A stretch of DNA of 64,000 bases from positions 1,364,001-1,428,000 of the forward strand of contig JAIUPT010000020.1 of NCBI GenBank assembly GCA_022315425.1, in the 5' to 3' direction. Shown one piece after another: positions 47,143-57,256 of this stretch. The notes under the pieces are model-generated. The model did not search any database, was not told the DNA's origin, and saw only the letters and a list, made by a program, of their open reading frames with translations. Position 1 is the first letter of the stretch, and the number at the start of each line of letters is the position of its first letter. The position numbers and the translations under genes were made by a program. This stretch comes from Pseudevernia furfuracea. Lineage: Eukaryota; Ascomycota; Lecanoromycetes; Lecanorales; Parmeliaceae.

Positions 47143-47547
47143 TTACTTTTCATGTTGGTTTCGACACACATCGAGGCGACACTTCTTCTCCAATGAATTC
47201 ATCAACCAAGGAACGAAATACTTCGATAACTTCCATCTTTCGAGGTCCGGATTGGCATGGTAGTTGATCCCGCCAATTTCGACAGCGATGGTACATAGAG
47301 CAATACAACTTCCAGGATGAAGGGAGTCTACGGATGGTTTGAAGCCATGAAGATGATCTCTGTAGATGATCTTTTTTATATCCAAAGGTCCAATAATAAG
47401 TATCTCCCTGTATGTTTTGTGACCAAATTGAATGAAAAAATCGGTTGAACGATTTGACACGATATCGAAGGCGGGATAAAAATAGGTGTTGGTGGCAAGT
47501 CCTTGAGGGATAATGTCATTATCGGTAGGGGGATCATCGTTGGGAGA
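47143..47547 (-). pseudogene. Orphan open frame without start codon
   Basis: On the minus strand the frame is open for 134 codons, from just after an in-frame TGA (47550-47548) to the stop at 47143, but has no ATG in its first part. The translation looks like real protein (NTYFYPAFDIV, DFFIQFGHKTYREILI, GSCIALCTIAVEIGGINYHA, YFVPWLMNSL). No good splice acceptor precedes it. It could be the 3' exon of a decayed gene lying in the FKS1/GH72 spacer. Family not recognised. Confidence 0.3.
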
Positions 47548-48466
47548 TCATGGTCGGTCCCTGGATAAGTGGCACCCACCCCAGTCCCTTCCTGCTGCCA
47601 TGAATAGATTGAAAATTACAGCCACTGCATTACAGTACATGTATGGCGTCTCGGTGATCACTTTTTTTTAATACTGCTGACCCCCTGAACGTTTATAGGG
47701 GCATGGTAAGCTTTTGCGATAGGGAGTGCTGGCTGCAAGGCCACGTCCTACGCGGTCGGCACTCGGTTTACGATACACGCCGGCTCTTAGATGTATAATC
47801 ACTACTTATGCCCTAGACGGTAAACACCACAACTTATTCCACCGGTCGCCGTAACACCAGTAGCGCCAACGGTTGCCATAGTGTTGTCGTATGAGCCCAT
47901 ATGCACGTGACTTGTGTCTATTATGATTAGTTCAAGTACCTTACCCTTATGTATTTATTTATATTTTAGCCGGGAAGGCTTGCGTCAGCTCGCTCAGGGC
48001 CCACAGGGGGCAAATTGAGACCAACGAATGACTAGTTCATGGACGAATCACATGCCGCGTTTACAGTGTTTCGAAATCCGAAGGTCAACACCACGTTACG
48101 AGTACTACCTACTCAAAATTCCTGCCAAGCCCTCTTCTCTTCCTCTCTTTCGCTTATGAGTAGGTATCACTTTTATTCTTCTCTCTCCACTTTAGAACCC
48201 TCATACACACTCTCGTTTGGCTCCATTGTCTTAGAGCAACATCAAGGCATTGCGGAGGGGCGAATCTCTCGTTCATCTGCACCTTCCCACTCAATTGTTA
48301 ATCGCTTCTCTGTGCTCTTCGGGCGCACAGCAACAGGACACGCTGGACTCTCTTGCTTCGACAACAACAACAACAACAACGATAACAACAACAACAACAA
48401 CAAATCTATTTCATCAGCATCCACATCTCCTTGTTCATCGCTACACTCATCACTAGCAAAGTCATC
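47548..48466. other. GH72 promoter and leader region
   Basis: About 920 bp. The last 340 bp are CT-rich leader with a CAA-repeat block. The 143-codon frame at 48039-48470 is built from this leader and is not considered coding. Confidence 0.5.
48361..48402 (+). repeat. CAA/ACA trinucleotide repeat in GH72 5' leader
   Basis: Runs of CAA interrupted once by GATAA, ending about 65 bp upstream of the GH72 start codon. Confidence 0.85.
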
Positions 48467-50328
48467 ATGAAGGGTCTGGGAATTACGTCTACGGGTATCG
48501 CTGCCGTTATTGGGTTCGCGGTTACGGCTTCAGCTTTGACTCAACTTGACCCAATCGTGATCAAGGTACGCTCTTTCGACTGGCTTTCCTCTTTCTAGTT
48601 GTAGCTGACAACCCGTTTAACTGCTCAGGGTTCCAAGTTCTTCTACAAGACAAATGGCACTGAATTGTAAGTAACTCTACGGCAATACAAAATGCGCTTG
48701 CTCACCATTTCCCCCAGTTTCATCAGAGGAGTGGCCTACCAGCGTAAGAACACCTAAACCACTGTCCATGCAAATCAACTCTGACTTGCATCAGAGGATT
48801 TTGCCGGCAACGGGTCTACGACGACGACCACTGGTGGCACTGGATACACAGACCCTTTAGCGAATGCTACGAATTGTGCCCGCGACATTCCTCTGCTGCA
48901 AGGTCTCCAAACGAACACCATCCGTGTCTATGCTGTTGATCCCACACAAGATCACTCGGAGTGTATGCAGATGCTCACGAGTGCTGGCATATATGTCATA
49001 TCCGACCTCAGTGAACCTGGCACATCTATCAACCGGGATACGCCTGAATGGAACGAAGGAATCTATGCTCGTTACACGAGTGTCATCGATGCTTTTTCGA
49101 ACTATACAAATACCATTGGCTTCTTTGCCGGCAATGAAGTTTCGAACGCTCCCAACAACACCGCTGCAAGCGCTTTTGTTAAGGCCGCCGTCCGAGACAT
49201 GAAAGCTTATATTGTCAGCAAGAACTATCGAGCCATGGGCGTTGGATATGCGTCGGACGATGATGATACTCGAGTAGAGCTTGCAGATTACTTCAATTGC
49301 GGCACCGCTGCGGAAAGCATCGACTTCTGGGGTTACAACATCTACTCCTGGTGTGGGCAATCTTCCTACAGCGACTCTTCGTATGAGGCTCGGACTCAAG
49401 AATTCTCATCGTATAACGTTCCTGCGTTCTTTGCCGAATACGGTTGCAACAAGGTTGAGCCGCGACCGTTTGATGAAGTAGCCTCACTTTTCGGCTCTGA
49501 CATGACTTCCGTTTGGTCTGGCGGGATTGTCTACATGTACTTCCAGGAAGCAAACGATTATGGTAAGCTCTGTGCTTAGCGCTATTATCACAAATGCTGA
49601 ATCAAGCAGGGCTCGTGACTATCGGCAGCGACAACAAGGCCACAACATTGTCGGACTACGAAAATCTCTCAACTGCGATGGCCAAAGCGTCACCAAGTGG
49701 CGTCAACTCGGCCTCTTACACTCCGTCCAACTCTCCCCAAGCTTGTCCCACAACTAGTACTTGGCAAGCTGCCACCAACTTACCTCCAACCCCTAACGAT
49801 GCCATCTGCCAATGCATGGTCCAGAATCTTACTTGTGTTGCCAAATCTAGTCTCAGTGCAGACAGCATAACAACTCAATTCAATTATATTTGTGATCCCG
49901 CACAGGGCAACAATTGTGGCGGTATCCTTGCCAACGGCACCACCGGTGTATACGGCGCTTTCTCTGGCTGCAACGACACCGAGAGGCTCTCTTATGCCTT
50001 CAACCAATACTACCTGAACCAGACGGCCACAAACACCCAAAACACGAGCCCTTGCGATTTCTCTGGGACTGCTCAGAAGGTCACCCCCAAGCTTGCCTCC
50101 AGTTGCAAGGCTGTTGTAAGCCAGGCGGGCTCAGCAGGGACTGGCTCTATAACGAGCACGCCTACTGGTGTCAGTGGCACTGGCAGCGGCTCTAGTTCTG
50201 GCACTACTTCCACGAGCAAAGCCGCCGCGGTCATACTCGGTGTGCCTGCCTTCGACTTCGGGATCCTCAAGCTTGCTGCCTACGTCACCAGTGCAATGCT
50301 TGTTGGTGCTGGAATGGTCTTGTTGTAG
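48467..50328 (+). CDS. GH72 beta-1,3-glucanosyltransferase with CBM43 module, GPI-anchored
   Basis: Gas/Gel family enzyme that elongates and branches beta-1,3-glucan at the cell surface. Five exons: 48467-48565, 48629-48666, 48718-48743, 48795-49562, 49610-50328; introns 63, 51, 51 and 47 nt; 549 residues. Signal peptide (MKGLGITSTGIAAVIGFAVT), then the GH72 domain with acid/base Glu in FFAGNEVSN and nucleophile Glu in FFAEYGCN. The Cys-rich CBM43 (X8) module (about 375-465) has CQCMVQNLTCVAK and YICDPAQGNNCGG. A Ser/Gly linker leads to a hydrophobic GPI-attachment tail (LAAYVTSAMLVGAGMVLL). The tiny exons 2 and 3 rebuild KFFYKTNGTEFFIRGVAYQQDF, conserved in the family. Confidence 0.95.
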
Positions 50329-50760
50329 TTTATCAGGCATGAAAATTTGTGTCTGGGAGATTGTGCTTTAGCCATTTTATTAAAGCAAACCATTGGACTT
50401 GCGAACGCTTAGATGAGGATTCAATTAAGAGCCGGAGTTTTTCGACAGCGATTGTGCCTCACAGTTGTACTTTACTCCCGCTAAAATGGAAAGTCATTGG
50501 GTATGTTTAGAGGCTCATCCGCCTATCCGTGTGAATACAATCACCAATTTCGAAACTGTAATATGAGACTTGAAATCTTTTGCAGTTTGCACAACTACTC
50601 TAGTAAACGAACTGCCGCAGTTTACTCTAGCGTATCTGCAGTAGCGAAGCTTGGCGAAGCGTTGCCCTAGGAAACGGAAAGTAAACAAATTTTCTCTCCA
50701 CTTTTGTAATACCAGTAAGCTGAATCTGAGTCTGTGGCTGGATTTGAGCAAGGCCACAAC
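50329..50760. other. Intergenic
   Basis: About 430 bp between GH72 and the SprT-like gene, transcribed in the same direction. Nothing recognised. Confidence 0.5.
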
Positions 50761-52836
50761 ATGGCTAGACTTAATGATCTATTAGACAATGACGATGAAT
50801 TTCCGGAGCTTTCTACCCTACTAGGAGCCCAGAATCCGAAGCAGGAGCACAGCAAGGTGCCATCTCAAAGAAAGGAGACCCAGAACTTGGCAAACAAGAA
50901 TATACTGGTAGAAAAGCATGCACTTACTCCAAGGACCATTACTAAAGCCTCCCCGGATAAGCCGCAGTCTAGGAAGCAACGACCTCTGGGGCATCTAAAG
51001 CAAGCCCACGTCAACTTCCTGCTTCTCCCTATGTCCGACGTATCAACCAGTAACTCTATGAGCGAAGATTATCAGAGTATAGACGCAGCGGACAGCGTAT
51101 CAAATCGAGCCAGTCCAACGAGGTTAGCCAAGGTTACTGCGGACTATAGCAAGCTTGCTCAAGTGTTCGACAATACAAGTATACCGATTCATCATGATGG
51201 GGATTATTCCACGGATCTTTCCGGTTTCATAGTTCCTGACTCTGCCAGTGATGGAGAATCACTGGCATTAACGTCGGAGAAGAAGAAGAAGGAGAAGAAG
51301 AAGAGCCAAATCCCCAAATTTTTTACAGCAAATCCTCAAGAACCCGGCTTTCAGGTGTCTAGACGGCCTCAATCAAACACACGGCAGCCCTCTGCAACGA
51401 CTGAATTGGTCTCGCCTGAAGAGAGAGTTAGTAGTAGAATATGCCTAGAGTCTCCACCAAGCAATGAGCCTTCCAAAAGTCTCACATTGTAGGTTCTCTT
51501 GTCAAATTAGCCATCGCAACAGCTAAGTACCATGAAGCTCCCCTCCTAGATTTAGGTTACCATATGAGTCCGAGGACAACTATTATCCACACACGCCTCC
51601 CTCGAGTCCATCGAAACCAAAACTAAAGTCGCCCTCCAAACGGCATCGGATATCACCCTCACCCCACCGGCCGAGTATAGACGCCTTCTGGAGCCAAGAA
51701 GTTATCAACGACTGGAACGAGCAGTACTCACCTAGGAAGCTCGTCGAGTCTCCACGCAAATCTCAACTTCGTTCGGTAGATGAAGATGAAGAGTTGTCAC
51801 CTTCTGAATCTCCCCGCAAGAGTCCAATGAAAAGCCCAGCAAAGAATGATAAGGGAATCCTCGAGCAACGGAAGCTGTTCGATAAAAGAAAACACGAGCT
51901 CGCCACCGCATTCCTGGCGGAGGTTGATCAGACAATCACTAATGGACAGGTCGCTTCGATGGCACATTCAACTGGAGGTATCCAAATCATCTGGAGTAAA
52001 AAGCTTTCCTCCACTGCGGGCAGGGCGAATTGGAGACGGGAGGCCATCTGCTCAAAGAATGCTGAAGGAATTGTATCGAACACTACCTATCGTCATCACG
52101 CATCCATTGAGCTCGCCGAGAAAGTCATTGACGATGAAGGCAACTCGGTCCCAATCATACCATTACAGGAAAATGCTGACAAAATCTCAAGACCGTCTCG
52201 TCAACGTGATAGCACATGAATACTGCCACTTGGCCAACTTCATGATTAGTGGCATAAAAAATAATCCCCATGGCAAGGATTTCAAAGAATGGTGAATCTT
52301 TCCGCTGCTCCTCTCACTTCCCCTTCGAACCCTATGTACTGAGATGTCCTTGTCTAATTTCTAGGGCACGCAAGTGCACCCATGCTTTCTCCCACCGCGC
52401 GATCAACGTTACAACAAAACATACCTACATCATTACGTACAAGTACATCTGGACTTGCATGTCACCCACATGTGGAATAGAGTATAAAAGACATAGCAAG
52501 TCGATTGACCCGTCAAAACATTCATGCGGCAATTGCAAGGGAAGGCTAGTGCAGGTGCAGCCAGCTCCGAGGAAGGGTGCAGGGGAAGGTAAACGAAGTG
52601 ATTATCAGGACTTTGTCAAACGAGAAAACGAGCGAATACGATTTGAGAATCCTGGGATAGGGTTTGGGGAAATTATGTCCATCTTAGGGAGAGAGTTCAA
52701 AGAGCGTAAGAGGAATGAGGCTGGGAGGGTGAGCGATGTTAAAGATGATGGCGACTTGGAGAAGACTGGTTCGAATGAGCTCCAATGTCTGGATTCTGTG
52801 GTCAGGAAGCTGGATTTTCTGAAACTAGAATCCTGA
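50761..52836 (+). CDS. GCNA-like SprT metalloprotease
   Basis: Related to animal GCNA/ACRC, proteases implicated in clearing DNA-protein crosslinks in the nucleus. Four exons: 50761-51488, 51550-52139, 52192-52291, 52365-52836; 629 residues. The start is the ATG giving MARLNDLLDN; the frame has no earlier ATG. The N-terminal 380 residues are acidic and disordered with SPRKSP-type motifs and a candidate SUMO-interaction motif FIVPDSASDGES (about 155-166). The SprT domain carries the zinc site HEYCH in VIAHEYCHLANF and the C-terminal zinc ribbon (CMSPTCG, CGNCKG). The intron before the HEYCH exon starts with GC (AAG|GCAACT) and ends AG; this non-canonical GC-AG splice is required to join VIDDE to DRLVNVIAHEYCH. 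Confidence 0.9.
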
Positions 52837-53007
52837 CCATGCTATGCCTGTCTGAGTATAGGGCATTGTGGGCGTTGTATCGTGCATGTGCGCACCCTCT
52901 AGGCACCATCGTCATCTATTATCCGCTTTCCTCCGCTCTGGAGCTTCCACAAGGGTAGCAATTACCGCGTCGTCGATCCAAGATACATACAGTTTCCTGC
53001 TCCTAAG
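52837..53007. other. Short convergent spacer
   Basis: 170 bp between the stop codons of the SprT-like gene and MOG1. Confidence 0.6.
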
Positions 53008-53943
53008 TTACTCACCGCTGAACAATCCCCAGTTTTTGATCGCGAAGCTCGTTACAATCTGATGGTACATGTTTCCTGCTTCCCGTTCAGTCTCCTGCTG
53101 TCTTGTCCTAGCCTCTGTCCCGTTCAACATTTGGCCATCCGTCTCACCAGTAAAATGGGGTGTATTCAATGTGATGACTATATCCGTGTCCTGCTCCACT
53201 AGCCGGATAAGAGTGATATGGATGTCGGTATGAGTAGGAGTAGGGGTGAGAGCTTTTTTTGCTACGGTTGAGGCTGGAGGTTTTGTGACTGCTGTGAGAG
53301 CAAGAATGGGTGTGGTAGGTCTGTGGAGGAACAAGCGGTGTCAGGGGGAGGTTTAAGTAAGATGAGTGCATCATCAGGTATATTCTATGTACTCATGATA
53401 CAAAATCACCCAAGTATAAGAGTAAATGTAAGAAGACGAAATCTTACGAGAAGTTAGGTAGCTCTGCATTGTCAACAATGGACCATATAGTCTTAGTATC
53501 TTCTTCCGCAACGATGTCGGCGAAGTGGTATTCCAGAGCTTCTTTGTCAGTTGCCAAGTGAGAGACTCGTTCCGTGATATCGAAAGTCAGGGACGTGAAG
53601 CCATTCTTGTCGAGATAGACTTCTTGGTTGTCTGGGACTTGGCGAATATCACTGTGGGAGGAACGAGTGTTAGCTGATGCAGGCAATGACCATACTGCTT
53701 AAAGTATGAATGGTAGTAGTCGTAGTGCGAGGCATGGACTGCAGACTGCAGCTCTCCGGGCCGGTAAGAAAGATCTTCGGAAAGAGATAAGCATGAACAG
53801 TGATAACGACTATAAAGATCATTCAAGGTGAAAGGAGTGAGGTCACAGAGTGATATCTCTTACCTGACATCAGCAAAGTTGAAGGGTATGTTGGCTGCGA
53901 TGGCTCCGCCAAAGAGCTCTGTGTGTTTGAAGGCTGTTGCCAT
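53008..53943 (-). CDS. MOG1: Ran-binding nuclear import factor Mog1
   Basis: Binds Ran GTPase and helps nucleotide release in nuclear transport. Three exons: 53943-53864, 53651-53448, 53320-53008; introns 212 and 127 nt; 198 residues, usual for the family. N-terminus FKHTELFGGAIAANIP and FADVSDIRQVPDNQEVYLD are the hallmark blocks, followed by ERVSHLATDKEALEYHFADI. The last exon gives the beta-strands TDIVITLNTPHF and the helix near the C-terminus. Both introns are longer than average but do not share ends with the introner-like set; the first holds a palindromic GCTGCAGTCTGCAG segment. Confidence 0.9.
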
Positions 53944-54416
53944 GATATGCGACTACTTTGAGAGAGGGGCTCAATGAAAGACAGGCAGTCGTTGACTCTA
54001 CGCAGAGGCTGATGGACATATGAGAGGAAGGGGAGTAAATATGAGTGGGAGAGCTGGGACTTACGTGTCAAGAGATAGACGTGCCAGCTGGTGCAGAATC
54101 CACTCAGGCTGCCGTTGGGTAGACTTTCCACGTATTATTGAACCTCATCATTTCAAAGATAACGTCTATATATTGAGCAGTAACTCTTCTAGATAATTGC
54201 TGATACAGCCTCGATCGGCATTTAAATCGAAAGAAGGAGAAAAAAGACGATGTGCGCAACGTGCCATGTACTCGTACCATGCCACCTTCCCCGCACATCC
54301 TACAGTCCGATTCGACGAGGCGTCTGAGGTAGTTCCGAATCTCAGTCTTTAAAGCTTCTGCTCTCTTCCACACCACTCGAAGCTACTCAAATACCAATCA
54401 TACACAGTATTCGAAA
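53944..54416. other. Divergent intergenic region
   Basis: About 470 bp between MOG1 and the NADAR gene. Nothing recognised. Confidence 0.5.
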
Positions 54417-55168
54417 ATGTCCCAAGGTCCACGTTGGGTAGGTGACAATAAGCCCAACCTTCCTCGAGAAATCCAACATGCACAAGAGCTACCCCCCCTG
54501 ATCACAAATAAATACGTCTTCTTCTTCGTACGTACCTTTTCAGTGATCCCTTACAATTTGATCAGGCGATTGGGCTTGTGAGAGACACGACGTTCCAGAG
54601 AGAACAGCTCCTACTTCTTGAGGCCTACTCCAATTGATAACCTGAAAAATGCATGCTAATACCGACAACGTAATTGAAGGGCTATCAAGGCCCCCATCCT
54701 GAAGTCTGCTTGCAACAGTGGTATCCTTCACCCTTCAATGATCCCGATTTTTCACACCCCGAAACTGGCAAACCTCTTCAATTTCACACGGCGGAGCAGT
54801 ACATGATGTACTGGAAGGCGCTGCTCATGGGTGATGATGAAACTGCAGAGAAGATATTAGCAACGTCGGGACCTGCTGAGGCAAAGGCGTTGGGTAGGGA
54901 GGTGAGCAATTTTGATCAGGAGGTGTGGGATGAGAATTGCGATGGAGTTGTGGAGAAAGGAAATTTTTTGAAGTTCCAGCAAGACCAAAAATTGAAGGAT
55001 ATACTGCTGGCTACCGGAGATAGAATGCTAGTGGAGACGAGTCCAAATGACAAGGTATGGGGAATTGGTTTCAACACAGAGGACGCACTAAGGAATGAGA
55101 GCGAATGGGGGGACAATAAGCTTGGAAAGGCTTTGATGAAAGTCAGGAAGCAGTTGGCGGCTCATTGA
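54417..55168 (+). CDS. NADAR (YbiA/DUF1768) domain protein
   Basis: Member of the NADAR superfamily: N-glycosidase-type enzymes that act on ADP-ribosyl or riboflavin-precursor adducts; related proteins reverse guanine ADP-ribosylation or remove damaged riboflavin intermediates. Two exons, 54417-54527 and 54680-55168; 199 residues. Family blocks visible: YVFFFGYQ (exon junction), QWYPSPFNDPD, FHTAEQYMMYWKALLMGD, ILATSGPAEAKALGREV, and the C-terminal VWGIGFNTEDALRNESEWGDN with the conserved Trp-Gly pair. The intron (152 nt, phase 0) has the GTACGTA-TTTTC start of the introner-like set. Substrate in this organism is unknown. Confidence 0.92.
54528..54679 (+). repeat. Introner-like intron in NADAR gene (152 nt)
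   Basis: Starts GTACGTACCTTTTCAGTGAT, very close to the OTU1 intron start. Near its 3' end CTGAAAAATGCATGC is an inverted copy of the start (CTTTTCAG / CTGAAAAA), followed by about 30 nt with a branch site and acceptor TTGAAG. Confidence 0.5.
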
Positions 55169-55411
55169 CTGCTAAGGAATATTCTTGTGCTTGCTACCAT
55201 TTCGTTGGCTACATAACCGTGTAGCTACTGTTGTACCGAGTACGGAGTAAAGTGCATAAGGTACGTGGTACCTTACTTGTGGAGCTCTCCAAGTTCACGT
55301 GACTCGCAAAATCCTGGCGAAACCTCGGGCGGAGAACGCGTGCCACCCCGCGTGATTCCACCAGCCAGGATGCCTCAGATTGATTCTCTCCCCAGACCTT
55401 GTATCATCATA
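55169..55411. other. Intergenic
   Basis: 240 bp between NADAR and SLD2; the SLD2 frame is open from 55265 but the first part is taken as leader. Confidence 0.5.
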
Positions 55412-56940
55412 ATGGAGGGCTCGAATTGCGCAACTGCTACAGGTACTGATGCTCTGGCAACAAATCTGCGTCTGGAATTGAAGGAATGGGAACAATCTTT
55501 CCTGGCAGCGCACCAGGGTCGCAAAGCTGGACGCGAAGACATCAAACAGCACCCCGAGATAGGTCAGAAGCTCTCGGCTTGCTACCTTTCGCATTCATCT
55601 ACTGATGCCCCGAAGCACTCAAGTACAAGCAGTACGATAGACTGCGAAGACCCTCTTCAAAACAATCTGCCCCTCACAACGCTACTCCGTCGAAAAAGCG
55701 CTCTACTACCAACTCAGACCCTGTTCCCTCATCCCACTCCCCATACAAGCGTCCGAAGCACGTCCACCCCATCCACCCCTCAGCGATTCGCTCCCATGAT
55801 CTACCGTCTCCTACGCACTTATCTCCTAGGACCCACCGCACATCGATCGGGCCCACACCTCAGAAGGATGGCCAAATCCTCGGGCTATTCGATCAACTTT
55901 CAGCAGCCTCAAACTCGCAGACACCTTCCAAACGAAAAGCACTTCGTTCGGTAGGAGGCAACGTGCTGGCTACACCGTCCAAGTACTCCCAATCGAAAGA
56001 GCGGAAGGACACTGATAAATTGCACCAAAATTCTCCTCTGAGCGGCACCAAGAGCAAATTTCTCAACGATCTTCTTACGCCTTCTACCCGCCGCCCAACG
56101 GATTGTTCCACTCCAGTTTCGCGAAGTGGAGTATCGAAGCTTCGCTTCGATGACACACCGGCCTTTTTAAGGCGAGATAGCCAGCGCGCTGACGTGGGGA
56201 AGGAGAATGTCTTAGGAGAAGAGGAGGGAGTCTCATGGAGTCCAGTGGCTATCCGCAAACTGCCCAAGGCTGCTGGCCGAGGCCTAAGCGCACTCGTGAG
56301 AGGATTGCGAGAGATGGAGGATGAAGCGCTGGACGAGGAGTTGAATATGATAAGAGAAATGGAAAGCCAGAGTGCTCCCACAAACCACTGGGATCAGCCC
56401 AAGATTCTTGTCAACGATAGCCAGAGGCCTGATATGCCTCTTGGGCCCGACGGTGGCCTTGAGAGCGACGACGATGGCGTGGAATATGCCGAAAAAGGAA
56501 ATGGAAGGGAAGGCAAGCTATTGAAGGTGTGGAAGAAGAGAGGACAAAAGCGGACGACGAGAAGGGTGCTCATAAAACCGAATACTGCAAAATGGAAGCC
56601 CGAATCGGATTTGAGAGTCGGCCAAGCTAATGCAGATGAAGAAGATGGTGTTGCTGAGACACAGACCGTGAGTGCTGAGCCGTCGACACACTGGAATGAA
56701 CATAGCTGCGACTGCGACGAATTCGAAGACATGGAAGGTAGTCAAGGAGGAATGAAGGCTGGAAACAGTAAGCTGGATGCGATTGAAGAGGATTTGGAAA
56801 AGAAAGAAGAATTGGCAAAGAAGGTAAAGAAGGTAAAGAAGAAGATCAGCGCAACAGCGCATGCTAATTTCAGAGCGCTTAAAATCAAGAACAAGCAGTC
56901 GAAGGGGAAGAAGGGTGGTAAATTCGGACGGAAACGGTGA
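55412..56940 (+). CDS. SLD2: DNA replication initiation protein Sld2
   Basis: After CDK phosphorylation, Sld2 binds Dpb11 to load DNA polymerase epsilon at origins. Two exons, 55412-55562 and 55616-56940; intron 53 nt; 491 residues. The N-terminal helix LRLELKEWEQSFLAAHQGRK and GREDIKQHPEIALKYKQYDRL is the family signature, and fixes the acceptor at CCCGAAG|CA. The middle is disordered and packed with S/T-P sites (SPYKRP, TPQKDGQ, TPSKRK, TPSKY, SPLSG, TPVSR), as expected for CDK control. The C-terminal basic block ATAHANFRALKIKNKQSKGKK...GRKR matches the family end. An upstream ATG at 55265 (49 extra residues) is less likely. Confidence 0.9.
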
Positions 56941-57256
56941 TTGGAACTCAGGATGCAAGCTGGTGTCTACCTCAAGAATTCTACCCTTCAGTTCATGAGT
57001 GGCTCGAACCGAATTTCTCAAACATTGTACTGTCCGGGCCTTGCTCCGGAAGACCGCGCTGGGCGACATCTCACGTTCCAGAAGCTCCACCCCGCCTGCT
57101 GGCGACCATGTTGATACTCAAAGGGTTGGGTTTCCATTATCCTAGTAATTTGATCTTGAATTGGAAAGCCTCACATGGTGGTGTTTGATCGTTCCTCGGG
57201 TGTCTAGTATTGGGTATGGATCATGCTTAGCGGGAATCAGAGAGGTACTGCCTACT
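56941..57256. other. Convergent spacer
   Basis: 316 bp between SLD2 and the RING gene. Nothing recognised. Confidence 0.5.

Noticed and set aside
48039..48470. 143-codon ORF overlapping the GH72 start
   Set aside because: Made of CT-rich leader and CAA repeats, giving poly-Asn and Ser; typical of untranslated sequence.
53652..53863. MOG1 intron 1 (212 nt) as an introner-like element
   Set aside because: Long, but its ends (GTAAGAGATATC...CCTCCCACAG) do not match the shared family and are not inverted repeats.
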